From: LW40-45 sp048883105
GTDB taxonomy: Archaea > Asgardarchaeota > Lokiarchaeia > Sigyniarchaeales > SOKP01
NCBI GenBank assembly: GCA_048883105.1
Contig: JBHLQY010000064.1
Span: 1-13,977, forward strand
Length of the DNA: 13,977 nucleotides
Direction of reading: 5' to 3'
This document shows, in pieces, positions 1 to 8,480 of this stretch (positions are counted from its first letter, which is position 1; every line of letters begins with the position of its first letter). A program made the position numbers and the translations under genes. The notes beneath the pieces were generated by a model. It was not told the origin of the DNA. It searched no databases and worked only from the letters and a program-made list of their open reading frames with translations.

Positions 1-141
1 TCGGAAGCAATACCATTAATTCAAATTGAAAAATCATTTACACCTAATCCAGATTCTAGAAAGATTTATAAAAAAATATACCGTGAATTTACGAAGATAT
101 ATGAAAGAAATACAAAAATGTTTGAAAACTTAAACATTTAA
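1..141 (+). CDS. FGGY-family carbohydrate kinase, C-terminal fragment
   Basis: Partial gene: the window opens inside it, and 46 codons in frame 1 run to a TAA at 139-141. The residues IEKSFTPNPD followed by alternating Tyr/Lys (KIYKKIYREFTKIY) and a terminal FENLN resemble the C-terminal helix of xylulokinase-like FGGY kinases, which phosphorylate pentoses or polyols with ATP in the cytoplasm. The catalytic domains lie outside the window, so the substrate cannot be named. It meets the next gene tail to tail, and the two overlap by 12 bp at their 3' ends. The family call rests on a short tail and is therefore moderate. Confidence 0.6.
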   Translation, partial: SEAIPLIQIEKSFTPNPDSRKIYKKIYREFTKIYERNTKMFENLNI

Positions 142-1122
142 ATCTCTAAAATATGCTTTTAATTCAAATAAATCGAGTTTCAAATCCTTTAAATTTTTAA
201 CTCTGTATTCTTCTCCTATAACTTTTTTTATAGCATCGTTGATAAGGGCATCTTCCCAATTTGTATGTGGAAATTCGTAAGATTTATTTTCCAAATCCCC
301 CTCCCATGGTTCTAATTTTGGTGTTGATTCGATATACCTTGAATTCCAATTAATTGTTTTTTTGAAATTCTCTTTTAGAGGTTTTAAATTGTCTGTGTTC
401 CATCTTTTAATTACCCATGGAGCATATTCATGTAGCTTATCAAAATCAAGTTCTAAATCATTTCTCCATTCATACTGGTGAGCCCAATTAGCAATTGCTA
501 TGTAGTTATTATTTTTAGAGACTTCATAAGGAAAGAATTTCCATATATTATGATTTATATTTTCATTCCAAAATGGTCTACCTTCAGCATATTCAAAAAA
601 ATATCCAAAATAGTTTACATCATTTATGTTTTTTTGGTTAATCTTAATATAAAATTCAATTTGAGTAATATCTATTGTATTTTTCAATACTTCATCTTGA
701 TATAGTTTAAAGATTATATTTTTTGCTTTATTTGGATGGCATTTACCCGAATATACGATATAATAAGAAAAGCAATAGAAGTTTAAATAGCTATAAATCT
801 CTACCCAACATTCTATAGGTTTAATAGATACATTTGATTTAATGTAATTAAAGATCAATAATACATCTCCGGCTGTGGTTAAAGATATTACGATAATAAA
901 TACAAATATACTAAAATAAATTTCAATGAGAAATAGTGAAACAGAAATATAAATTAATAATACACTTGCTACCAAAAAAAATGCTATCAATGATTTAAAA
1001 GCTTCATGTTCTTTATCCTTTTTGGAATATAATATCGTAGGTGTATGCTCAACGATAACTTCTACACCAAAATCATTGATAAATTGCTGAAAATCGATTC
1101 TTTTCCATTTAGATTTAATCAT
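130..1122 (-). CDS. Hypothetical protein with two N-terminal membrane segments
   Basis: A 330-residue protein that I do not recognise. A soluble N-terminal stretch (residues 1-40) is followed by two long hydrophobic segments (about 43-64 and 65-92) rich in Ile, Phe and Val. After these comes a roughly 230-residue soluble domain rich in Tyr, Trp and Asn, with aromatic clusters such as FWNEN near 185 and EPWEGD near 275. No catalytic motif stands out. The likely topology is a membrane hairpin with both termini in the cytoplasm. The start is an ATG at 1122; a TATA-like AAATATAAAC lies about 55 bp upstream. The gene is convergent with the sugar kinase and overlaps its end by 12 bp. It is probably a lineage-restricted membrane protein; the function is unknown. 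Confidence 0.7.
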   Translation of the reverse strand: MIKSKWKRIDFQQFINDFGVEVIVEHTPTILYSKKDKEHEAFKSLIAFFLVASVLLIYISVSLFLIEIYFSIFVFIIVISLTTAGDVLLIFNYIKSNVSIKPIECWVEIYSYLNFYCFSYYIVYSGKCHPNKAKNIIFKLYQDEVLKNTIDITQIEFYIKINQKNINDVNYFGYFFEYAEGRPFWNENINHNIWKFFPYEVSKNNNYIAIANWAHQYEWRNDLELDFDKLHEYAPWVIKRWNTDNLKPLKENFKKTINWNSRYIESTPKLEPWEGDLENKSYEFPHTNWEDALINDAIKKVIGEEYRVKNLKDLKLDLFELKAYFRDLNV

Positions 1123-1256
1123 TTTCTATCAGCTTAGTGTATAGTGTTCAATTTGCTCTTATTTTATTAAAAGGTTTATATTTGAGATTTAAAAAAAAAA
1201 TGGGATTTAAAATCTTATAAAAAATTAAAAAATAGAAAGGTGGGAAGGTTGCAATT

Positions 1257-1613
1257 TCAATCAATTTCAGAGCCACACTCAGAACAATATTTCCCTGTTG
1301 TTCGTGCGCCGCAGTGTGGACAGAACTTAACAGTTTCAGATATTTGGGCGGGGGCTGGTTGAGGGGCTGGTTGAGGGGCTGGTTGAGGGGCTGGTTGAGG
1401 TGCTGGTTGAGGTGCTGGTTGAGGTGCTGGCTGTTGAGCTTGTTGAGTTGTAGTTTGTGCTTTTGCTTTATTTTGTTCTTGACAGATCATACAAATTCCA
1501 ATAAGAAAGAAAACACCTCCAAAGAATGCTAACGGCCAAAACCAAATGAAACCTACTACTCCGAGAACTATCCCCATAACCACAAAGCATGGGCCCTGTT
1601 CTTGTTGTGCCAT
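1257..1613 (-). CDS. Small membrane protein with QPAP repeat linker and C-terminal zinc ribbon
   Basis: A 118-residue protein in three parts. Residues 9-45 form one long or two short hydrophobic segments (GIVLGVVGFIWFWP, then FFGGVFFLIGI). Residues 55-90 are a Gln/Pro/Ala linker with about seven QPAP units. Residues 98-113 form a zinc ribbon, CPHC-x8-CSEC, with C98, C101, C110 and C113 as the expected zinc ligands. Membrane proteins with a C-terminal zinc ribbon of this kind are common in archaea, but their roles are mostly unknown. The linker would hold the ribbon away from the membrane. The start is an ATG at 1613. The gene stands alone, with more than 130 bp on each side. The linker is coded by a 12-bp tandem array, so its length may vary between strains. 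Confidence 0.8.
   Translation of the reverse strand: MAQQEQGPCFVVMGIVLGVVGFIWFWPLAFFGGVFFLIGICMICQEQNKAKAQTTTQQAQQPAPQPAPQPAPQPAPQPAPQPAPQPAPAQISETVKFCPHCGARTTGKYCSECGSEID
1355..1438. repeat. 12-bp tandem repeat inside a coding region
   Basis: Six head-to-tail copies of a 12-bp unit: CTGGTTGAGGGG three times (1355, 1367, 1379), then CTGGTTGAGGTG three times (1391, 1403, 1415), then a degraded copy from 1427. The array keeps the reading frame of the minus-strand zinc-ribbon gene and encodes its QPAP linker. The split into two blocks that differ by one base suggests expansion by slippage or unequal exchange. It is much more GC-rich than the surrounding DNA. Confidence 0.9.
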
Positions 1614-1805
1614 CTTAAATCACATCATCACATTTTTATTGAATTACTATGTGGTACAAAATATTCTTTTATATTATAAATAAATTCTATTTATTTAAAT
1701 TTGAATCTTTGAAGAATAAGGGATTTAAGATAAAAAAAAATTATAAAATCTTGTATCTTTTAAATTTTTAATTACCATAATTCATAGTTATTATTGAAAC
1801 GAATA

Positions 1806-4115
1806 ATGGTTGAGTTTGAAGAATTCTTAAATTATATCAAAGGACAAGATTATTATAATAAACAAATATCACATATTCAACACATTCCTCAAAAAGTAGC
1901 CCATTATGGTGAATTAAAAAAGCCGCTTAGGCAACGTTTGCAACGTTGGTTAAACGAACATGATATTAAATTATGGAGACATCAGGCAGAAGCAATTAAT
2001 ACCATTCGAGAAGGAAAAAATACCGTTGTAGTTACTTCTACTGCGTCTGGAAAATCTCTCTGTTATAATCTTTCAGTGTTACAAACAATCTTAGACGAAG
2101 ATCCTAACACTACAGCTCTTTATATCTTTCCAACTAAAGCTTTAGCAAGGGATCAGTATTTCATTTTATCCAAATTAATGTCAGAAACTAATATCAATGC
2201 AAACAGAGTTGGTGTGTATGATGGTGATGTTGAACCAGATGAAAAAAGACAAGTCTTGGCAAATGCTAATGTTATTATTACAAATCCTTACGGACTACAT
2301 TTCTATCTACCATGGTTTAAACAAAAATGGAGCAGAATTTGTAAAAATCTCAAATATATTATATTGGATGAAATCCATATTTATCGTGGCATCTTTGGTT
2401 CGAACTTCTCCTTATTATTAAGGCGTCTAAAAAGAATTCTTGAAACTTATCACGTAAAACCTATTTGGATCTTATCTAGTGCAACGATTCATAACGCTAA
2501 AGCCTTTGCAGAGAAAATGATAGGTGAAGAATTTGTTGTCATTGATAAAGATGATTCTCCATCTGGCGCTAAAAATGTAATCTTATGGGATTTGCCCTAT
2601 GATGAAGTATCTCATAAATATCGTTCGGCCCATCAAGAAACTAAAAATCTCTATGTAAGCCATTTAAAAAAAGGAATTCAGACATTAACCTTTACATTAT
2701 CTCGAAAAATGGCGGAATTACAAGCAATTTGGACAAGAGAAACACTTCCATTATTAAAAGAGAAAATTGTAAGCTATCGAGCCGGAATAAGTAAAAATAA
2801 AAGGAGAGAAATTGAACAAAATTTCAAAAACAAAAAAGTACTAGGAATTAGCTCAACAAATGCTCTTGAATTAGGCATTGATATTGGTTCATTAGAAGCT
2901 ACTATATGTTCAGGTTTTCCAGGAACTATATCTAGCTTTAAGCAACAGATAGGTAGATCAGGTAGAGGAGAAGAACTTTCAATTTCTACTCTTATACCAA
3001 TGGCGAACCCTTTGGACTTTTTCTATCTCCACAATCCAGAGGTTTTATTTGGACCTATACAAGAAAAAATTTTGATAACCTTAGATAACAAATATATTTT
3101 AAAAAATCACTTATGTTGTGCTTCCAAAGAAATTCCTCTTACAATAAATGAATTCGCAATATTTGGTATCAACGATCAGAAGCTTTTTTTAGAATGTCTA
3201 AATGAACTCGTGAAAGAAGATTTATTAATGAAACGAGGTGATAAGTATTACTGGAAAGCAGCCTTTTTTCCAAATGAACATTTTAAATTAAGTAATCTCT
3301 CTGATAGAAGTTATGAAGTGATATTAAGTACACCCTCCGAAGATAATGTTCTTACAACTGAAGATGAGAGCTATGTATTTCGTGACTTGCATGAAGGCGC
3401 AATATATCTCTACGAAGCTGAAACCTATTTGGTTAAAGAAATAGATTTAGAAGAAAAAAAAGTTTATATTGAACGAACAAATGTAGATTACTATACTCAA
3501 TCTCTTAAATATACAGAAATAAATCAAATAGAACTTATATCTCAACAAACTATTAAACAATATAATGATATTAATACATTTTTTGGAAATGTGAGAGTTG
3601 AACATGAATATTATTCCTACAAAATAATCGATACCTTAACTCAAGAAATAATATCAAGATGCCCACTCGAGGACATACCAATTATCGAATTTGATACCCA
3701 AGCAGTTTGGTTTATTATCCCTTTTGAACTTCAAAAAGAGTTGGAACTAAATGATTTCGATTTAGGGGGGACAATTCATGGTATCGAGCACGCCATGATT
3801 GCTATGGCGCCAGCTCTCGCCCAAATATCAAGATGGGATCTTGGAGGTTTATCCATCAATTTTGATCCCGTTAAACAACAACCTGTTATTTATATATATG
3901 ATGCATTCCGCGGTGGAATAGGCATTTCAGAATCGCTATATTATAGTTTGGCTGATTTATTAACTCTTACTTATAAATTGATTAATTCCTGCAAATGTGA
4001 TGCCGCAAATGGCTGTCCTGCTTGCATAATGAGCCCTAAATGTGGAAACAATAACGAACCATTAGATAAACAAGGAGCTCTATTTCTTCTAAGAAAGATT
4101 CTTAATATTAATTAG
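1806..4115 (+). CDS. SF2 DNA helicase with DUF1998 C-terminal zinc domain (MrfA/YprA/Hrq1-like)
   Basis: Large ATP-dependent helicase. Numbering here is from the possible upstream TTG at 1794. Motif I is TSTASGKS (81-88), motif Ia IFPTKALARDQ (111-121), motif II DEIH (192-195), motif III SSAT (228-231), motif V ALELGIDIG (357-365) and motif VI QQIGRSGRG (384-392). The C-terminal region has the DUF1998 signature (DAFRGGIGISE) and four Cys in CKC-x5-CPAC with a further PKCG, a likely zinc site as in MrfA. Bacillus MrfA and fungal Hrq1 are 3'-5' helicases linked to repair of crosslinked DNA; whether this archaeal protein does the same is inference. I prefer the ATG at 1806 (769 residues) to the TTG at 1794. 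A TATA-like ATTATAAAATC lies near 1740. No MrfB-like nuclease partner is next to it. Confidence 0.9.
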   Translation: MVEFEEFLNYIKGQDYYNKQISHIQHIPQKVAHYGELKKPLRQRLQRWLNEHDIKLWRHQAEAINTIREGKNTVVVTSTASGKSLCYNLSVLQTILDEDPNTTALYIFPTKALARDQYFILSKLMSETNINANRVGVYDGDVEPDEKRQVLANANVIITNPYGLHFYLPWFKQKWSRICKNLKYIILDEIHIYRGIFGSNFSLLLRRLKRILETYHVKPIWILSSATIHNAKAFAEKMIGEEFVVIDKDDSPSGAKNVILWDLPYDEVSHKYRSAHQETKNLYVSHLKKGIQTLTFTLSRKMAELQAIWTRETLPLLKEKIVSYRAGISKNKRREIEQNFKNKKVLGISSTNALELGIDIGSLEATICSGFPGTISSFKQQIGRSGRGEELSISTLIPMANPLDFFYLHNPEVLFGPIQEKILITLDNKYILKNHLCCASKEIPLTINEFAIFGINDQKLFLECLNELVKEDLLMKRGDKYYWKAAFFPNEHFKLSNLSDRSYEVILSTPSEDNVLTTEDESYVFRDLHEGAIYLYEAETYLVKEIDLEEKKVYIERTNVDYYTQSLKYTEINQIELISQQTIKQYNDINTFFGNVRVEHEYYSYKIIDTLTQEIISRCPLEDIPIIEFDTQAVWFIIPFELQKELELNDFDLGGTIHGIEHAMIAMAPALAQISRWDLGGLSINFDPVKQQPVIYIYDAFRGGIGISESLYYSLADLLTLTYKLINSCKCDAANGCPACIMSPKCGNNNEPLDKQGALFLLRKILNIN

Positions 4116-4259
4116 CGAATTAGATGCTATTTTCTATAAATTACACAACCCTATGTAATATTGAAATAATTTTTATTAAAAAAGCATCAAATTTTTAATA
4201 AATGAAACAAATTAAATGTAAAAGCTAAGAAATCATTTTAAAATAAAAGTAAAATCAGC

Positions 4260-4964
4260 ATGGCTGTTAAGACAGTATTTACGGGGTTCAGGAGTGTTCC
4301 TTATCGAAGTAGTTACGTGTATAATTGGACGACTAAACGACTTTACGACCAGCACAAGAAATTTATGAGTATTGCCAAAATTATAGGAAACGATTCAAAA
4401 AAAGTATTAGATTTACCTTGCGGGACGGGTCTTTTGACTCATTATTTACATCCTTCAATAGAATACGAAGGACATGATTTAAATCATCGGTTTTTAAAAA
4501 AGATAAAAAAGGATTGGCAAAAAGGAAGAATTAAATTAAAAAAAATCACACTAAAACAAAACGATATTTTTAACTACGATAATTATCCAGAAGAAAAACA
4601 AGATGTCATCGTTTTTTGCGATATTCTTCATCATATTTATCCTAACCACATCGAATTAGTTGAAAATGCTAAAAAATTTGCCAAAAAAATAATTATTTGC
4701 GAACCTATAGCAGTTAGACCACAAGACAATATGAATGGCCGTGACCTATTGGCAAAAACTGTTATTAAAATTAGTAAGTGTTTCCCAGAAAGATTAATAA
4801 AAATTCTTGATTTTTTATTTGCTGATAACGATGGGATTAACTCGTTTGAAAAGAGATCGTGTTGGAAATATTCCCACGAGAGCCTTAAAGAACTATATCA
4901 TAGTCTGGGATTTAATAAGATCTATAATATTTTAGATGATTACATTGGTGTATGGGACGCTTAA
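4260..4964 (+). CDS. Class I SAM-dependent methyltransferase
   Basis: A 234-residue protein with a Rossmann-type methyltransferase core. Motif I is VLDLPCGTG (49-57), the glycine-rich SAM loop. The acidic end of strand 2 is EGHDLNH (70-76), an adenine-contacting position is ND (101-102), and motif IV is DVIVFCDILHHI (115-126). The N-terminal 45 residues, rich in Tyr, Arg and Lys, may form a lid. The CDILHH pattern is typical of methyltransferases acting on small molecules or lipids rather than of DNA methylases, but no substrate can be assigned. It starts at an ATG without an obvious ribosome-binding site. It is 144 bp downstream of the helicase on the same strand; with this gap a shared transcript is possible but not shown. 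Confidence 0.85.
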   Translation: MAVKTVFTGFRSVPYRSSYVYNWTTKRLYDQHKKFMSIAKIIGNDSKKVLDLPCGTGLLTHYLHPSIEYEGHDLNHRFLKKIKKDWQKGRIKLKKITLKQNDIFNYDNYPEEKQDVIVFCDILHHIYPNHIELVENAKKFAKKIIICEPIAVRPQDNMNGRDLLAKTVIKISKCFPERLIKILDFLFADNDGINSFEKRSCWKYSHESLKELYHSLGFNKIYNILDDYIGVWDA

Positions 4965-5058
4965 AATCTTGGATTTAATTAATATATTAGGCTCTTATTA
5001 ATTCAAATTTTTAAGGTAAAAAAATAAATTATGAAATATTAATTAAATTATTATTTGA

Positions 5059-5072
5059 TGGTGAGTAACATG
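5059..5072 (+). promoter_or_regulatory. Shine-Dalgarno site deciding the start at 5070
   Basis: GGTGA at 5060-5064 is complementary to the archaeal 16S 3' end (AUCACC core) and lies five bases before the ATG at 5070. This favours that start over the in-frame TTG at 5055 and ATG at 5058, which would place the site inside the coding region. Confidence 0.6.
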
Positions 5073-5282
5073 AGTGTAGATAAACTTCAAGAACAAGTTG
5101 ACAAGTTTTTAGAAGAGAGGGACGCCCTTGAAGAAAAATGTGATACCTTACCTCTTTGTGAAGAAGATGATGGTTGTGAGCGATGTGAGACTTATAAAAA
5201 GATCTCTGCCTTAGATGAAAAAATAGAAAAACTTGAAGACGAGATTGAGGAACTATTAGTTGCTGAAGAGGAGGAAGAATAA
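5070..5282 (+). CDS. Small acidic coiled-coil protein with four cysteines
   Basis: A 70-residue protein whose function I do not recognise. It is predicted to be an antiparallel helical hairpin. Residues 5-25 and 43-65 show heptad-like patterns (KLQEQVDKFLEERDALEEK, then ALDEKIEKLEDEIEELL). They are joined by a short loop containing C24, C30, C36 and C39 (C-x5-C-x5-C-x2-C), which could bind a metal such as zinc or form disulfides. The C-terminus ends in five Glu. The start is set by GGTGAG at 5060-5065, five to six bases ahead of the ATG at 5070; upstream TTG (5055) and ATG (5058) codons lack such a site. Strongly acidic overall. The compact coding pattern and good ribosome-binding site argue that it is real. 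Confidence 0.75.
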   Translation: MSVDKLQEQVDKFLEERDALEEKCDTLPLCEEDDGCERCETYKKISALDEKIEKLEDEIEELLVAEEEEE

Positions 5283-5381
5283 AAATCTATTTTCTTTTTA
5301 AATCAATAATCCCATTTATTAAAAAAAAATAAAAAAAAAAGATTGAATAGAAAATTTTATAGACTTATCAGATCCTGTATT

Positions 5382-6686
5382 TTATATTCCAGACATTTTA
5401 TAAAGTTGTCTTAGAGCCATTGACATAATATATTGTTGTATCTGCCGAGAACCTCCCACTATCTCTTGTATTCTGGAAATATTAACTAAATCGTGCATTA
5501 ATGTATTATCGCAGAGTCCAGCTCCTCCCATTAAATTAGCACCTTCGTAGCATATTTGTTTGGATAAACTAGCGCAATGATATTTAAACATTGACGCAGA
5601 AGCTACTAATGCTTGCGCAATATTCTTAGGTAATGTACCCCCAAATTTTTCAATTTTCTCGTCATAAGATTCGCAGAATTTTAATAGCCCTAATGTTAAG
5701 TTTGTAGTTTTAGCCCATAAATCTGTTAATGTAAACCCAACCCCCTGAAACAGTAAGATCATTTTGTCAAATTGCCTTCTATTGTTAGCATAAATAGCCG
5801 CATGAGTGATGGCATTCCAACATTCACAAATACTCATCATCGCAATACCGATTCTTTCAGGGACTAAGCCTTCGAAAAGATGTTCCCTTCCTTTGCCAAC
5901 ACCTCCTAAAATATATTCTTTTGGCACTCTAAGATTAACAAGGTTCTCTTTTCCAAGGTATAATTTGGGGACCCAAGGGATATAAATTCGATCGCAGTTC
6001 CAGCCGTCCCATGAAGTGTTTATTAAGAACTGAGCCATCGTATTACCGTTATTTGCTTCTGTGGTTGCGTACGCTACTGCCCACTTCGATCTTGGAGCGT
6101 TCGTGTTGAAGATTTTTTCTCCGTTAAGTAAAAAGCTTCCGTCTGGTTGCTCTTCGCATAAGGTTAATTGATGGACCGCGTCCGAACCTCGCTCTGGTTC
6201 CGTGATGAGGATGCATCCGGGTGCTTGACCCGTAACTAAATCTTTGATCGCATCTAATCTAGCAGGGATTCCCTCATGATGTTCCTTTATCGGATTAATA
6301 GCCAATACCGTTGCTCCTCCGCCCATTGCGAATTGCGGATCGAAAAATTCTAATGCTAAGTTTCTCATAAAGTCAGCGGCAGCTCCGTAATATTCATAAT
6401 TTATATCAATCATAGCAAAAGAGTCCGTTCTCGAAATATAGCCTTCTTTACCAAAAGCAGGTATCCAATCATAGATGTCCTCCTCTGGGCCATGTGTGAT
6501 TTTATTTTTCTTTTCGAATCGCAAGCAGAACTTTTGAACCCTTTTGAGGAAGTTAAACTGTTCAGGACTTAAAACAGCCATTAAATTATTGTTTAAGAAA
6601 GAATAACGATTTTTAAGGCTTAGTTTGGCCAAAATCTCATCGTTTATAGCCTGAGTCATATATCTGGTCTTCTTTTCTTCTTCCAT
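5382..6686 (-). CDS. Acyl-CoA dehydrogenase family flavoprotein
   Basis: A 434-residue FAD enzyme expected to oxidise an acyl-CoA thioester at C2-C3 and pass electrons to an electron-transfer flavoprotein. Family signatures are CILITEPERGSDA (158-170), the middle-domain flavin contact, GVGKGREHLFEGLVPERIGIA (262-282), NNRRQFDK (301-308), YEGANLMGGAG (380-390) and VGGSRQIQQ (410-418). At the usual catalytic position near the C-terminus (medium-chain enzymes read YEGT there) this protein has VGGS, so the Glu is missing. A Glu is present at E277 in PER, the place where isovaleryl- and long-chain enzymes carry their base. That suggests branched or long acyl substrates. The enzyme is slightly longer than the usual 380-400 residues, with an extended N-terminus. 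It is the last gene in a minus-strand series, 140 bp after the longin gene. Confidence 0.88.
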   Translation of the reverse strand: MEEEKKTRYMTQAINDEILAKLSLKNRYSFLNNNLMAVLSPEQFNFLKRVQKFCLRFEKKNKITHGPEEDIYDWIPAFGKEGYISRTDSFAMIDINYEYYGAAADFMRNLALEFFDPQFAMGGGATVLAINPIKEHHEGIPARLDAIKDLVTGQAPGCILITEPERGSDAVHQLTLCEEQPDGSFLLNGEKIFNTNAPRSKWAVAYATTEANNGNTMAQFLINTSWDGWNCDRIYIPWVPKLYLGKENLVNLRVPKEYILGGVGKGREHLFEGLVPERIGIAMMSICECWNAITHAAIYANNRRQFDKMILLFQGVGFTLTDLWAKTTNLTLGLLKFCESYDEKIEKFGGTLPKNIAQALVASASMFKYHCASLSKQICYEGANLMGGAGLCDNTLMHDLVNISRIQEIVGGSRQIQQYIMSMALRQLYKMSGI

Positions 6687-6826
6687 TTCTTCTTCACATA
6701 TAATTTTTTAAAATTTAATAGATAAATATTATACTTACTTAGGAAAATATGAATTCGTTTTTAATTTTTTTCAACATTAAACATTTTACTTTCGAAATTA
6801 AAACATCAAAATATCTAAAATAGAAA

Positions 6827-7576
6827 TTAGAAAATTAAGTTTCGTAATCTCGATGAAAATTTTTTAGATATTGTAAGTGCTGTTTCAAATGGACAATGAT
6901 TTTTGAATAAAACTACAGAAATAAAGCTGTCAATTCCAGTCAAACTTAAGATTCCAAAGCTTTCTAACGTTATTAATTCGCTTATCTTATTATTTCCGAT
7001 AAGAAATCTTGCCTCTAATAGTTTAATAATTTCACTTAATACATTTGGATTTAAATAAGAAACAATAACTCTTCCAGTCTGCGTTAACAGAGCCGAAGAA
7101 GTGACGAAAGAAGAAAAAGTATGTAATTCATTAATAGTTTTTAATAAATCTTTCTGGATTTCCTCAGAAACTAATTTTTTGCTTTTCTCCATAATATCAT
7201 CTATGTTTTTTTCAAAATCAAGAAATTTTGAGATTTCGCCATCAAAATTAGTATCCAAAGATTCCAATTCGAACTCACTGAGGAACTGGTTCTTTACTTC
7301 CCTTAACTGATTTCTAAGCTCAATTAAATTATCAGTTCGATCTGCGAAAATAGCAAATAATAATTCATCGTTTTTTATTTTTTCAATTTCAAAAATGAAG
7401 CGAAACGGACCAACTTCTATCTCACTTAGCTCCTCTGTTTTTAAGGTTTGTTTTACGAAAGAGAAAATTGCGCTTAAAAACTGGCTGGTTAATTTAATAT
7501 TAAAAATATCTTCGTAAGTCTTATAAAAAATTAATTCACCTGTTCTTGCCTTCATTATGAAGATATTTTTAATCAT
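6827..7576 (-). CDS. Longin-like plus roadblock-like domain protein
   Basis: A 249-residue protein with two related alpha/beta domains. Residues 1-100 (IKNIFIMKARTGELIFYKTY, then FRFIFEI and ELLFAIFADRTDN) have the strand-strand-helix-strands-helix order of a longin domain. A charged helical linker rich in Glu, Lys and Asp (about 100-150) follows. Residues 152-249 (SSALLTQTGRVIVSY, then LESFGILSLTGIDSFISVVLF and a final helix) resemble a roadblock/LC7 domain. Longin and roadblock domains are scaffolds that bind or regulate small GTPases in eukaryotes, and Asgard archaea encode many of them. A Ras-like GTPase lies four kilobases upstream on the same strand. No membrane anchor is seen. The fold call comes from residue pattern only; a structure model would settle it. 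Confidence 0.65.
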   Translation of the reverse strand: MIKNIFIMKARTGELIFYKTYEDIFNIKLTSQFLSAIFSFVKQTLKTEELSEIEVGPFRFIFEIEKIKNDELLFAIFADRTDNLIELRNQLREVKNQFLSEFELESLDTNFDGEISKFLDFEKNIDDIMEKSKKLVSEEIQKDLLKTINELHTFSSFVTSSALLTQTGRVIVSYLNPNVLSEIIKLLEARFLIGNNKISELITLESFGILSLTGIDSFISVVLFKNHCPFETALTISKKFSSRLRNLIF

Positions 7577-7718
7577 AAAGCTAAAAAATCTCTATGTCTG
7601 ATTCTAAATAATTTTTTTTATTATATTTATCTAAATAAGATTTTATACTTAAAAATCTGTTCGAAATTAGATTAGTTCGTTTTAAAGGGATAGAATTGCA
7701 AAATTTTTAATTTTCAAT

Positions 7719-8480
7719 TTAAAAACCGTCGAATTTTGCCCATTCATCTTCTTCTTCTTCCTCTTCTTCATCATACTCTTCGATTGCTTCACTTTCGTAG
7801 AGCTCTGGATATTCTTCGTCCAACTCAGCTTCAAATTCGTCCTCAAAACTTATCATTTTATCTAAGTCAGTAACTATTTCTTCTGGCGTAGCAACTTTTA
7901 TTTCTGGAATTGGCACTTCCTCTCTCTTCTTTTTCTCAACAAGTTTAAGATAATCACCATGTATTTTGATAGTAATCGGTGTCTCTTCTTGTAATAAGCG
8001 AACAACAACCTCTTCTGAGCTTGAGGTATCATGTGGCATTCTCATAACAAAAGCACGAGATCCTTCAAAAACTCCCGAAATAATCTCTACAGTATCCCCT
8101 TCCTCTAAGAATTCAGTCACAGAGCGAGGTACAAGAACGTGATTTATCTCATCTAATTTAATTTGTCCTACTATTCTTCCTTTTATGTGTGGAATACCTT
8201 GAATCGCAATTTGGACATCTCTTTTTTGAGCTGCTTCGATGAAAATATACCCTGGGAGCAAAGGGCTAACCAGCATAGCCCTAATGTCTGGGATTGTCTC
8301 TAGAATTCTGAAACGATAAAAAATTTGCTTTAATATATTGCTTTCTTGATTTATAGTTGTTCTAACTGCAAAAAGAGTTGTTAAATCTTCTATTTCTTCT
8401 TCTTCAACTTTTTTGATGACATCATCTATGTCAATATCTTTTTCACTAATATTTTTTATTTTATCATCTTGATTAGACAT
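7719..8480 (-). CDS. spt5: Transcription elongation factor Spt5 (NusG-like) with acidic tails
   Basis: The archaeal counterpart of NusG/Spt5, which clamps RNA polymerase with Spt4 for processive elongation. The NGN domain spans about residues 34-120 (TLFAVRTTINQE, then LLPGYIFIEA and IPHIKGRI). A KOW domain covers about 125-183 (EEGDTVEIISGVFEG). The usual archaeal protein is about 150 residues; this one has 253. The additions are an acidic N-terminal segment (1-33) and a C-terminal extension from 185 that ends in a long run of Glu and Asp (EEYDEEEEEEEDEW, 238-251). Eukaryotic Spt5 also carries an acidic N-terminal region, but whether this is homologous is unclear. It follows aIF1A on the same strand with a 182-bp gap, so it may have its own promoter. 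The usual secE and rpl11 neighbours are absent. Confidence 0.9.
   Translation of the reverse strand: MSNQDDKIKNISEKDIDIDDVIKKVEEEEIEDLTTLFAVRTTINQESNILKQIFYRFRILETIPDIRAMLVSPLLPGYIFIEAAQKRDVQIAIQGIPHIKGRIVGQIKLDEINHVLVPRSVTEFLEEGDTVEIISGVFEGSRAFVMRMPHDTSSSEEVVVRLLQEETPITIKIHGDYLKLVEKKKREEVPIPEIKVATPEEIVTDLDKMISFEDEFEAELDEEYPELYESEAIEEYDEEEEEEEDEWAKFDGF

Noticed and set aside
1355..1438. CRISPR-like array
   Set aside because: The 12-bp units are directly adjacent with no spacers and keep the reading frame of a protein.
1314..1532. Plus-strand frame of 72 codons with GWLR repeats
   Set aside because: Shadow of the tandem repeat in the zinc-ribbon gene on the other strand.
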